NCBI GenBank assembly: GCA_023474025.1
Contig: JAMCYH010000130.1
Span: 1-64,000, forward strand
Direction of reading: 5' to 3'
Length of the DNA stretch: 64,000 nucleotides
Source of the DNA: Deltaproteobacteria bacterium
Lineage (GTDB): Bacteria; Desulfobacterota; Desulfomonilia; Desulfomonilales; Desulfomonilaceae
Position numbers and translations under genes: made by a program. Below the pieces are notes generated by a model. It searched no databases, had not been told where the DNA came from, and saw only the letters and a program-made list of their open reading frames with translations. Positions 16,676-24,662 of this stretch are shown piece by piece. Position 1 is the stretch's first letter. Every line of letters starts with the position of its first letter.

Positions 16676-18103
16676 CTACTCCTTTTTGTAATTTAGGATC
16701 AGACTCAAGGGAGTAGTGAAAATGTGTTTCAATTTCCCAAACGGGAGATACGCTATAAACAAGGCCCACAGCATCGCATGAACATACCACAGGTATCCGT
16801 AGGCCCACTGCCAGTTAATGTTTACAACCGACAGGATCCTGGATATGAGATAACCAGCGAAAGCTGACAAAGCAATCTGCTGAGGGATTTGAGTGATAAG
16901 GATTCTAACTCCCTCCACGATAAAACCCGTAAGTGTAACAAGTCCAATAATTATCAACGCTAACGTATCCTGCTCCTCCGTTGATACATATTCGGGTTTG
17001 CTGACGTAACGCCGGAACATAGCCCAAGCAACTCCGGCAAGGATAAAAACGCCGGTAATATCGTTGAACGTGGCGACAAATCCGCTATCCTTATTCACCA
17101 GCATCATGGCCAACTCACTTCCTGGGGAAACTTTTTGCAGGAGAAGCGTAAATGAACTGAGCGCAAAGCGGGCGAAAAAGGAATAGAAAATTAGTGAATG
17201 AATAAACCATCGACTCACGCCGTTGGCCAAGATCCTGCGCTGCAAAAGGACATCGAAGAAAATGGTGTTCATGATGGAGAAAAATTCTCTAGAAAAGATC
17301 TTGCTCCAAACAACCTCTGAACCCAATTGAAACTTTCTATGAACAGAAGATACTTCACCCTGAACACTAGCTCTGAACCAAAAGGCAAGCGTCCCAACGA
17401 TACCGATAATCGCAATTATGATAGCTACCAGAAATATAGGGTTGCTCATCCGCAAGGGGGAGTAATGGCAGGCGATGCAAACAAAACTCTTGGACGGCAA
17501 AACCATTGTAGGAGCGCCGACTTGATTGTTGGACGCGTGGCACTTTGTGCAGAATTCCTCTCTCGCAACATCGGTAGTTTTATGTTCGGCCAAGCTTATA
17601 GGAAGCGACTCGACATTTGTATGAGAGAGTTTAACTTCATTCCCGGCAATGTCTAGCGCCACAAATTGTGAATCGGTATGGCATGCTTCGCACCTTACAC
17701 GAATGTGCGAGGCATGTGTCCCGGGAGCCCCTAAAAAGTTTATATGACATTGAAGACATGTAACACCAGATAATGACCGATGGGGAGACCTCGCCACATC
17801 CGCATGGCACTGAATACATGCCACAAAGCGATGCGAAGATTGTTGAAAATATTCCGGTTTCACCTGAAGTGAAACCTTAGCGTCTCGAAAATCTTCATGG
17901 GAAGCTGGATTTAAGTGACAATCGTAACAAAATAATTGGGAAGATAGAATCCCCTCATTGGCGTTCAAATTTCGCTGACGGTGGCAATTCAAGCACTCTG
18001 AGATCTGTTCGTCCGCGTTGGTAAACTGGACCATACAAAAAGCGAGGAAACAAAGCGCCATAACGCACGCTGCCAATGCTGATTTTAGTAACCTTTGTTT
18101 CAT
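16676..18103 (-). CDS. Heptahaem cytochrome c fused to DsrM/TmcC-like membrane cytochrome b
   Basis: A 475-residue fusion. A signal segment (about 1-30) exports the N-terminal domain, which holds seven CXXCH haem c motifs (CLNCH, CYDCH, CIQCH, CLQCH, CEACH, CTKCH, CIACH) up to about residue 215. The C-terminal part, from about 225, has five to six hydrophobic helices and ends with a YLWYVHAMLWALFIAYLPFGKLKH helix typical of the DsrM, TmcC and HdrE/NarI group that binds haem b and quinone. The polypeptide therefore spans periplasmic haem chain and membrane quinone site. The next gene encodes the HdrD-like partner 21 bases away, as in Tmc and Dsr complexes. Confidence 0.88.
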   Translation of the reverse strand: MKQRLLKSALAACVMALCFLAFCMVQFTNADEQISECLNCHRQRNLNANEGILSSQLFCYDCHLNPASHEDFRDAKVSLQVKPEYFQQSSHRFVACIQCHADVARSPHRSLSGVTCLQCHINFLGAPGTHASHIRVRCEACHTDSQFVALDIAGNEVKLSHTNVESLPISLAEHKTTDVAREEFCTKCHASNNQVGAPTMVLPSKSFVCIACHYSPLRMSNPIFLVAIIIAIIGIVGTLAFWFRASVQGEVSSVHRKFQLGSEVVWSKIFSREFFSIMNTIFFDVLLQRRILANGVSRWFIHSLIFYSFFARFALSSFTLLLQKVSPGSELAMMLVNKDSGFVATFNDITGVFILAGVAWAMFRRYVSKPEYVSTEEQDTLALIIIGLVTLTGFIVEGVRILITQIPQQIALSAFAGYLISRILSVVNINWQWAYGYLWYVHAMLWALFIAYLPFGKLKHIFTTPLSLILNYKKE

Positions 18104-18137
18104 AAGACTTTTAACTCTTTGTTCCTTATAAAATCGT

Positions 18138-18863
18138 TTATCTTTCTCCGGCGGAATTAGCTTGAACGGAAGCGTTTAATCGCGCCCACTCTCCAGGATG
18201 AGTTCTCCTAATTTTCTCTTTGGTCGTTTTTCCTGTGAAGATAGTCCAATCACCAGGATAGACTTCCGGTCGGAAATGACGAACGGTGGTGTGTATAAAA
18301 AATTTGTAAAGCACCGCTAATACAGCTTCGTCGAAGTGGAGCACTTGAGCAAGGTTGATAAAGTATCCTGGAACGAAGCGGGAAAAGAACTCCGGAAACC
18401 AGAGAAGCAAACCTGTGAGGCCCATAGTTTGCATACCTATGAAAAGTGTCCAGTAATCGAGTTTTTCCCACCAGGCGAACCGCTCAAATGGAGGTGGCGC
18501 ATTCCGGAGCGCGAGGATATATCCGATATGGTCACGAAAATACGAAAGATCTTGCTTGGTAAAACATATGGAATGAGGTCCCAAGAGATTCCCGCGTAAA
18601 ATGAACTTGTAATAAATTAGCCATAGGACTTCTGTGACCACACACAAGTACAGCACTACAGCAAACAATCTATGCAGATATCGTACGCTATCGACTCCTC
18701 CGAGGAACCAAGCAAATGCGCGAGCGGGCGCCATAGAACTGAACGCCATAGAAAACCCGGTTAGTCCAATCCCTATAAATGCAAACATTACGGTTAGATG
18801 CACTGTTCTTTGAAGAACACTAAAACGCCAGAAAGTCTCCTGCTGTATAGTCTGCTCAGCCAT
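18138..18863 (-). CDS. Membrane cytochrome b (FdnI/HydC/b561 type)
   Basis: A 241-residue integral membrane protein with about four to five hydrophobic helices and histidines positioned for two haem b groups (RTVHLTVMF, RYLHRLFAV, LHFDEAVLAV, FFIHTTVRHF). The C-terminal FRPEVYPGDWTIFTG segment is common in cytochrome b subunits paired with multihaem cytochromes. It probably moves electrons between menaquinone and the periplasmic hexahaem cytochrome encoded one base upstream. It belongs to the same operon as the heptahaem fusion, so the complex may have two separate membrane b modules. Confidence 0.87.
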   Translation of the reverse strand: MAEQTIQQETFWRFSVLQRTVHLTVMFAFIGIGLTGFSMAFSSMAPARAFAWFLGGVDSVRYLHRLFAVVLYLCVVTEVLWLIYYKFILRGNLLGPHSICFTKQDLSYFRDHIGYILALRNAPPPFERFAWWEKLDYWTLFIGMQTMGLTGLLLWFPEFFSRFVPGYFINLAQVLHFDEAVLAVLYKFFIHTTVRHFRPEVYPGDWTIFTGKTTKEKIRRTHPGEWARLNASVQANSAGER

Positions 18864-18864
18864 A

Positions 18865-19770
18865 TCAGCGTCCTCTCAGCCTGTTATGAAGTTCACGAAG
18901 TATCCAAACGAAAGTTTGTAGGGCAAAAAACGCCAGGACAAGGACAGTAACTATTTGGCCGATTCGCTTTATTGTTAAAATCAGGGCCATGTGGACCTGC
19001 TTCTTGGGGTCCTTTTTCGAAATGTCTTCAGATCCGGTATGAATTACTATGTCCGCGAAACGTGTCGAAGCGTTTCTATGGCATCTTCGGCAAGCAGTCA
19101 AAGCCTTCTCTTTAGCTTTAAGAGACTCGCAGGTGTGCGCCCCGTGGCAGTCAGTACAGTACGCTGAGGCCTTCTTCTCCAGGAAAACACCCAATTGGCC
19201 ATGGAGGTTTTTAAGATAACTCATTTTTTGTGACACATGACACTTTCCACACGTGAGAATCATTTGTTCGCCCATTGTAATCCTGGAAAGTTTGGCTTGC
19301 GCATAATGGGATGAATGACAGTCGCCACACGTCGGAGCTAGACGTTCAGGGGGAGCCGGTTTACCGCCGGCTAACCGGCCCTCTTCTTGTTTGGCAAGAA
19401 CTTTGGCATGTTCGCCCATTAAATAGCGCTTGTATGACTCCGGATGACATGTGGCGCAACGCTTGTAATCGTAAGTTCTGACACTGTCTTTTCTTATCGC
19501 GGTCGGATCTTTTCGATTTGGATGAACATTACCCTTTAATGTCATTTCACCGTGACACCGATCACATTTTAAAGACCCATGGGCTGATTTTGAAAACCGA
19601 TTCATGTCTATAAACCAGTCGGAGGAAGAGCTTGAGTCTTCACACCATGCAGGCCGCGTATATATTGGTAAAAAGAGCGACGACGCGATTATTGACACCA
19701 TGAAGAATTGAAAAAGCGTCATACCCTTTACCTTTATCAGCCCAGGAAAAAACATTCGAAATCGGTCCAA
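18865..19770 (-). CDS. Membrane-anchored hexahaem c-type cytochrome
   Basis: A 301-residue cytochrome. The TTG start at 19770 is supported by AGGAG six bases upstream; the next ATG five codons on is too far from that box. An N-terminal export segment (about 17-42) leads to six CXXCH motifs: CDRCH, CATCH, CGDCH, CGKCH, CTDCH and CRRCH. A C-terminal hydrophobic helix (about 265-290) anchors the protein with its haems in the periplasm. It is the first gene of the cytochrome block and would relay electrons to or from the cytochrome b encoded next. The pattern resembles NapC/NrfH-linked and Ohc-type cytochromes, but I cannot assign a named family. Confidence 0.88.
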   Translation of the reverse strand: MDRFRMFFPGLIKVKGMTLFQFFMVSIIASSLFLPIYTRPAWCEDSSSSSDWFIDMNRFSKSAHGSLKCDRCHGEMTLKGNVHPNRKDPTAIRKDSVRTYDYKRCATCHPESYKRYLMGEHAKVLAKQEEGRLAGGKPAPPERLAPTCGDCHSSHYAQAKLSRITMGEQMILTCGKCHVSQKMSYLKNLHGQLGVFLEKKASAYCTDCHGAHTCESLKAKEKALTACRRCHRNASTRFADIVIHTGSEDISKKDPKKQVHMALILTIKRIGQIVTVLVLAFFALQTFVWILRELHNRLRGR

Positions 19771-19819
19771 GGTTTGCTCCTACTAATAAATATCTGTAAT
19801 TTAAGAATATTATAGAAAT

Positions 19820-19852
19820 AACATCACAATATTATTATAAATATTGGTGTTA
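19820..19852. promoter_or_regulatory. AT-rich inverted repeat upstream of cytochrome genes
   Basis: The segment has imperfect arms CACAATATT and AATATTGGTG around ATTATA, in the 79-base gap between the amidotransferase-like gene and the hexahaem cytochrome. It could be an operator or a weak terminator. There is no T-tract on either side. Confidence 0.35.
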
Positions 19853-21229
19853 ATTATCTAATAATAGTGAATTAAAATAAGTCTGAAGACAAAACATGGT
19901 TAATCGCCGTAAAGAATCGAAAAGATGTGGAGCAATCCCCTGGGTCTCTAAACGGTCATCTATACGGGACTTAACTTCTCGCAAAATTCGTGTTACCTCA
20001 CATGCGGAAGGTGTCATTTCTTCAAGGGTTTGGTTTGATATTTGGATCCTTGGTGATTGCTCCAGCCTACCAAGACGTTTCCATATGGCCTCCAGGAAAA
20101 CCCTTATTTTTTCCGGTTCGTAAATTTTGCAACCGATGGTCCAACGAACCGAAGCTGCCTCTAGGCCAACGGACACGATCCGCGCATTGCTGATTTCCCG
20201 CTTAATATCTCGAACCAGCTTTCTTTTTGCTGCGCCGTCAAGGACGATTTCGCTCATCCCAGAGGTTCCACCGACGCTCGACTTTTTCATGTCCCAGAAA
20301 ATAGCATTAGCCACCAGGTGATTAGCTATCGGAAAATGCGGATGTTCAAAATGAGGCCCAAAGAGATAAAGGACACCATTTCCCAATTCTGATCTCACGG
20401 CGGCCACATTACCTATCAAAGTTTTTTCCGCTAAAGTTTCATCAACCAAAAACAATGTCTTCTTTGTGAAGGCATCGTACTGAGCCATGATCTCGGACGC
20501 GTTGCCTGTAACCATAGAAGGTCCGCCATACAATGGCGCAAGAAAACTGCCCACACCAGAAAATGGCCCCTTTTCGGTCGATCTCAGCCGCACTTCTTCC
20601 CGAACAGGGTGATATACGTAGTCACACCCGTAAGCTGTAGTCGCCTTGCGGCCTAACTGTTTGACAGTAGGCGCTGTTTTGGAAATATTGGCGATCTTTA
20701 TATCCACAAAATTGAAGCGGTCCAGATGTTGCTTTGAAGATTTTAAGGGAAGGTAAGCTCCTGCGCACGATCCTACATAAAGCCCTCCCTCTCCGATAAA
20801 TCGCTCTAATTCATAGGCTCCTTCAGCGCCAAGCCCTTCGGCGATTCGAATAGTGTCCCCACCTGACATGGCGAAGACGTCGAGATTTTTAAGGACCCCG
20901 TTTTTCACCATGTCTTCATCTAAAAAAACGACATCATGAAAAAACATCCGGTCGAAAAGATCGACAAACCACAGCCATGAATGGGATGTCCCCGAACCTG
21001 CGTACAAACCAATGCGCGGGACCCTCAAAGGACAAGGGCGGGCAGGAGGTAAGAGACTTGCCTCCTCATCCCCGTAAAGGATTTCAGCACCCCGCGCCAG
21101 TTTTTGATTTATAGACGCATAAAAGTTGTAAAAATTAATTCCGTTGTTATGACATCCCGTGGCGCCTCTATCGCCGAATGGCCAAAATTTACGGCTAAAT
21201 CGGGAAGGAGGCCCACTAGCTGCACACAT
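19850..21229 (-). CDS. Class I amidotransferase-like protein (biotin-protein-ligase N-terminal-like fold)
   Basis: A 459-residue cytoplasmic protein. The first roughly 280 residues resemble the glutamine-amidotransferase-like domain found at the N-terminus of eukaryotic-type biotin protein ligases: YAGSGTSHSW near 76, AMSGGDTIRI near 119 and the nucleophile-elbow-like VGSCAGAYLPL near 152. The Cys in GSCAG is in place, but I cannot confirm a full catalytic triad. The last third (about 310-459) is charged and helical with no recognised domain. It overlaps the AOR-like gene by 14 bases, which implies coupled translation. The family often occurs as an unassigned neighbour, and its substrate is unknown. 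Confidence 0.7.
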   Translation of the reverse strand: MCAASGPPSRFSRKFWPFGDRGATGCHNNGINFYNFYASINQKLARGAEILYGDEEASLLPPARPCPLRVPRIGLYAGSGTSHSWLWFVDLFDRMFFHDVVFLDEDMVKNGVLKNLDVFAMSGGDTIRIAEGLGAEGAYELERFIGEGGLYVGSCAGAYLPLKSSKQHLDRFNFVDIKIANISKTAPTVKQLGRKATTAYGCDYVYHPVREEVRLRSTEKGPFSGVGSFLAPLYGGPSMVTGNASEIMAQYDAFTKKTLFLVDETLAEKTLIGNVAAVRSELGNGVLYLFGPHFEHPHFPIANHLVANAIFWDMKKSSVGGTSGMSEIVLDGAAKRKLVRDIKREISNARIVSVGLEAASVRWTIGCKIYEPEKIRVFLEAIWKRLGRLEQSPRIQISNQTLEEMTPSACEVTRILREVKSRIDDRLETQGIAPHLFDSLRRLTMFCLQTYFNSLLLDN

Positions 21230-22535
21230 CTTCGATTACTTTATCCAGTATGTCTTGATTTAGCTCGAGCCCTGTACCCTTATTAACCATTTCTAACATC
21301 AATTCTTCGGAAAGCTCCGGCGCCATATTCGCAAAAATAGGATGAATACCGAAGATGTACGCCACAGCTTGCCTCCTTTTCCACCAAGCGCCATATTCGC
21401 TTGTGTCCGAGGCGTCGAAATTAGAAAAAAGAGGTTTTCCAGGCGCCCAGTAACTAAACCTCCCACAGTCCGGAACTGAAACAGGTCCTTCGAGATCTTT
21501 GAGGGATTTTTCAATATTTTCGGGGTCTTTTTCTCCAGATTTTACGCAGAATTCGGCAACCGCCAAGGGGTTGATACCATACTTGGCGCACGCTTTCATA
21601 ACACTGCCAGCGTCTTTTGCTGAGAGCCCTGCTCTCTTAAATCCCAGTAGCGCACAGGGATCGGTGACCAGGAAGCCAGGTTCCGGTTCATCTGGCTCTG
21701 TAAGGGTTTTGGGATCTTCACTTAAATACAGAAAAGTATTGGTGGCGTAGGGGGTATTGTAGCAGGCGCTATTTCGATGGACGAGGGGAAGAATCCATTC
21801 TGTAGCATCATTTTCACCCATTGCTGAAAAAATATCCTGAATACCGGTTTTCCCCATAAAAGATCCTTTTTTGATCTTTTCAAATAGCTCAAAGCATTGA
21901 TCAACAAAATCTTCAGGTTCGGAAATTTCCAACAGGCCCATCCCTCGCAGAGCAATAGCTTTCAGATTTTTTTCACCAAACGATTTCCCGAATCCCCAGC
22001 AATCTCCACTTCCCCAATAATTGATACAGACCTGGGCGAGTTCTGAGCCAGACTCTGCGGCTGGTCCCACTACCAGGGTCTGGATAAGGTCGTCACCCAT
22101 ACTTCTGCGTATGTGGTCCGAAGCCTTCCAGACGTCTGAACCCCAAATTTCAGACGCGTCCTGGATGTCCGCTACACCATCATGAAGCCAAAGAAATACC
22201 GGTTTGACAGCTTTTCCCAAGACCACTACATAGTCAAAGCCAGTGTACTTTAACTCCATTCCAGCTTTCAATGTTAACGGAGAATGAGCGACTTCTCCTG
22301 TTTTGGCGCTCTTGGCGGAAATAATTCCCAAGGCTGAACCAGGGAACAGACTGCCCGTCAGTAAACCGGTCCCGAGCACTATCGGATCCTTGTCCTTATA
22401 TGTCTCATATAGAGAGGAAGTAATGCCTACTCCACCGATCCTGTGGCTTACCAGTTCATCGTCAAGTTCATCTTCTGTAATTTCGCCCGATTCTAGGTTA
22501 ACAATCAAAATCTTGTTCGATGACAAATAGTCCAT
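21216..22535 (-). CDS. AOR-family oxidoreductase-like protein lacking most Fe-S ligands
   Basis: A 439-residue relative of aldehyde:ferredoxin oxidoreductase, which normally exceeds 600 residues and binds a tungstopterin and one [4Fe-4S] cluster. The ATG at 22535 follows GGAGGAG. The N-terminal domain is recognisable (IGGVGITSSLYE, KSPLT-like SAKTGEVAHSPLT, ELKYTGFDYVVVLGKAVKP, KNLKAIALRG). The cluster site is degraded: where AORs have CxxCxxxC, this protein reads CYNTPYAT, so only the first Cys remains, and the distant fourth ligand region reads FGIHPIF with His. The C-terminus is short. It is two bases from a ferredoxin-like gene, suggesting a complex. It may be a cofactor-altered or non-catalytic AOR. 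Confidence 0.85.
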   Translation of the reverse strand: MDYLSSNKILIVNLESGEITEDELDDELVSHRIGGVGITSSLYETYKDKDPIVLGTGLLTGSLFPGSALGIISAKSAKTGEVAHSPLTLKAGMELKYTGFDYVVVLGKAVKPVFLWLHDGVADIQDASEIWGSDVWKASDHIRRSMGDDLIQTLVVGPAAESGSELAQVCINYWGSGDCWGFGKSFGEKNLKAIALRGMGLLEISEPEDFVDQCFELFEKIKKGSFMGKTGIQDIFSAMGENDATEWILPLVHRNSACYNTPYATNTFLYLSEDPKTLTEPDEPEPGFLVTDPCALLGFKRAGLSAKDAGSVMKACAKYGINPLAVAEFCVKSGEKDPENIEKSLKDLEGPVSVPDCGRFSYWAPGKPLFSNFDASDTSEYGAWWKRRQAVAYIFGIHPIFANMAPELSEELMLEMVNKGTGLELNQDILDKVIEDVCS

Positions 22536-22537
22536 TT

Positions 22538-22918
22538 CTACTCTCCTCCCTCTACTAGCGAGATTGCATTGACCGGACAAATTTTGACACACATCGGACC
22601 ATATTTCATGCCATCACAAAGGTCGCATGGCTCTCGCAGAAGCATGGGTTTGGCTGAAGCGTCAGCTTCTTTCTTTTGTCCGGTAGATCCAGGCTCTTCG
22701 GCTACCCCGATTCGTTTGATCTCAAGCCCTTCAGGCCTTGCTATAGTGAGGCTCTCTTCTTCTTTTATGACTACTCCGAAGTAGTCTTTTTTTTCTCTGG
22801 CTCGATAAACCACAATACATGAAGCAAGCAAAGCGAACGCATCGTCCCTGTGATAGCCACAGGCCATCTCACAAGCCATGCACCCTATACATTTAAGTGC
22901 GTCAACATCAATCCTCAT
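22538..22918 (-). CDS. Ferredoxin-like two-cluster iron-sulfur protein
   Basis: A 126-residue electron carrier. The ATG at 22918 is seven bases from GGAG; a GTG just before it is the alternative. Cysteine motifs CIGCMACEMAC near the N-terminus and CDLC...CVKICP near the C-terminus define two [4Fe-4S] clusters in the HycB/DmsB-like arrangement, with a long insert between them that contains a charged, low-complexity loop. It precedes the AOR-like gene by two bases and is probably its electron-transfer subunit. It is the first gene of the long minus-strand cluster, facing the FCD regulator across a 770-base control region. Confidence 0.88.
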   Translation of the reverse strand: MRIDVDALKCIGCMACEMACGYHRDDAFALLASCIVVYRAREKKDYFGVVIKEEESLTIARPEGLEIKRIGVAEEPGSTGQKKEADASAKPMLLREPCDLCDGMKYGPMCVKICPVNAISLVEGGE

Positions 22919-23278
22919 CACGATTCTCCTTCCAAGTTCAGTAAGTTATGCCCAGCTTGCTCGGTTACATGGCGTTCCCCACATGAGGGACCAGGAGACC
23001 ATCAAAAATGACAAGGTAATTTTGGCTACTGGGTTGATAAACAGTATATGCCCCAATTGTGGCTGTTAGTTTAACGTTGCTCATTCTTCGAATTCCTGGT
23101 TTCGAGGTTGAACAAATCCCTCTCAGCCAGTCAAAATCGATTAATGAAAAAGCAGCGTATTATTAACCTGCGAAACTCAGTAGAGATAATGCATTTGGTA
23201 AGAGGGCCAGGGGCCCATTTCCTACCCAAGCCAACGTACTTCGAGAGAGTCACGCTGTCAAGGAAAAATATCCTAAAG

Positions 23279-23294
23279 GTATAATCTTATGATA
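23279..23294 (+). promoter_or_regulatory. Operator-like site A
   Basis: GTATAATCTTATGATA, which matches the reverse complement of the site at 23428-23443 at 15 of 16 positions. It is likely one half of an operator pair for the adjacent FCD-type regulator. Confidence 0.5.
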
Positions 23295-23427
23295 TTACAA
23301 CCGACCTAATAATACAATATTAGAAAGAACTGTAGTAATAACCTGTTACGAATAACCATTTAAGTCATAGTGGTTAGCCTCAGATTTGATAAAATCTCAA
23401 TAACCTGAAATAACAAAGCTTTTTAAT

Positions 23428-23443
23428 TATCATAATATTATAC
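23428..23443 (-). promoter_or_regulatory. Operator-like site B
   Basis: On the minus strand it reads GTATAATATTATGATA, differing from site A at one position and inverted relative to it. It ends eight bases before the TTGACA box, so a bound regulator would abut or overlap RNA polymerase at the regulator's own promoter. Confidence 0.5.
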
Positions 23444-23451
23444 GATTATTC

Positions 23452-23481
23452 TTGACAGTCCAAATGTTTCTAGTCTATAAG
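23452..23481 (+). promoter_or_regulatory. Sigma-70-type promoter for FCD regulator gene
   Basis: A consensus TTGACA at 23452-23457 and TATAAG at 23476-23481, separated by 18 bases, face the regulator gene. The implied leader is about 200 bases. Confidence 0.55.
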
Positions 23482-23688
23482 GTAGCCCAATTGAATAGAC
23501 AGAGTGAAACAAACGGCGCTGTAGACTCATTTTTCGGCTACTTGCGTCCTGAATTGCTAAGAACGCGAAATCCTGCTGTTCCGGAGTCTTTTTATTGACG
23601 TCGGAATTTGCCGTGTATATCGATCTTCGTTTTTAACTGACAATCAGCGCCTCTCTGCCGTGCAAAATTTCAGGAGGTCGACTGGCTT

Positions 23689-24636
23689 ATGTTTAAACCG
23701 ACACAAAAGGGTCATAAAGTATCGCACTATGTTGTCGAGCAAATCCGTGACGCGATTCTCACAGGAGAATTCAAACCCGGAGATAGACTGGCCTCAGAAA
23801 GGGAACTCATTGATCAGTTTCAGGTAAGCAAGGCAAGCATGCGTGAAGCCTTGAGAGTTTTGGAAGGTATGGGACTCATTGAGACCAGAAAAGGCACAGG
23901 TGGAGGAATTTTTGCAGCTGAAGTGAACATGAATACTACGGTGCATAGCCTAACGAACTTCCTTCATTTTAAAAATGTTTCGGTTGGTGATATCACCATG
24001 CTTCGATATTTTCTGGAACCACGCCTAGCCGAAATAGCCTCTTCAAAGGTCACGGAAAATGATATCCGGATATTGGAGACTATGACAGATGACGAAGTCA
24101 ATGCTCCCCCTGTCAAGGATCAACGAGGAATTGGATTTCACTACTATATAGCGCGGTTTTCAGAGAATCCGCTCTTAATATTGCTCATGGACTTCGTTGA
24201 AAGTCTCCTCGCAGATCTAAAGGTAAAGCTTAACCCTGAACCTGAATTTTATCGTGAAGTCGAGGACGATCATTATAGGATCATCGAATGTCTCAGGCGG
24301 AGGGACGCTGTTGGTGTAGGAGGGGAGATGGCTGAGCACGTAATTAGGGTAGGCCGCTTTCTGGCAAAACTTGCGGGAACCGTTCCTTTTTATCCAGCCG
24401 AGTACCACAGAGATAGTAGTGTTCCTGGCAAACAGACTCTGCCTGGCTGGTCGCAGTTCACCAAGCATGATGAGTCGTTGCCTTCGATGGCGGAAGAGAC
24501 GCTCCAGGATTTGGGAGTTCTTCTTAGATGTGTAGGTAATGGAGACCTGTACCTCGTTAAATTAAGACAACAAGAATCAGAAATCCATGAACAGCCGGAA
24601 CTGAAAAACGTTCAGGACATATCAGTCACTTTATGA
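23689..24636 (+). CDS. GntR-family transcriptional regulator, FadR/FCD type
   Basis: A 315-residue regulator. Residues about 10-75 form the GntR winged helix (AILTGEFKPGDRLASERELIDQFQVSKASMREALRVLEGMGLI), followed by a helical FCD ligand-binding domain up to about 230. The last 80 residues extend beyond the usual FCD length and are unassigned. FCD regulators respond to small acids such as lactate, glycolate, malonate or fatty acyl-CoA. It lies just upstream of the aldehyde dehydrogenase gene, which begins 26 bases after its stop, so it likely controls that catabolic unit and possibly the divergent ferredoxin/AOR cluster. AGGAGGT precedes the ATG. Confidence 0.93.
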   Translation: MFKPTQKGHKVSHYVVEQIRDAILTGEFKPGDRLASERELIDQFQVSKASMREALRVLEGMGLIETRKGTGGGIFAAEVNMNTTVHSLTNFLHFKNVSVGDITMLRYFLEPRLAEIASSKVTENDIRILETMTDDEVNAPPVKDQRGIGFHYYIARFSENPLLILLMDFVESLLADLKVKLNPEPEFYREVEDDHYRIIECLRRRDAVGVGGEMAEHVIRVGRFLAKLAGTVPFYPAEYHRDSSVPGKQTLPGWSQFTKHDESLPSMAEETLQDLGVLLRCVGNGDLYLVKLRQQESEIHEQPELKNVQDISVTL

Positions 24637-24662
24637 CTGCTGAAATATTAAAGGAGAATCAA

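Larger units (their letters stand above)
22919..23688. other. Divergent control region between ferredoxin/AOR cluster and FCD regulator
   Basis: A 770-base gap with no credible gene. The part from about 23270 to 23450 is very AT-rich. It contains two near-identical inverted operator-like sites, a shorter CTAATA-N6-TATTAG inverted repeat at 23306-23323, and a sigma-70-like promoter. I could not identify a convincing promoter for the leftward genes. Confidence 0.6.

Noticed and set aside
23140-23180. GG-N10-GC match on the minus strand as a sigma-54 promoter of the ferredoxin/AOR cluster
   Set aside because: Flanking bases do not fit TGGCAC or TTGC, and the bare spacing occurs often by chance.
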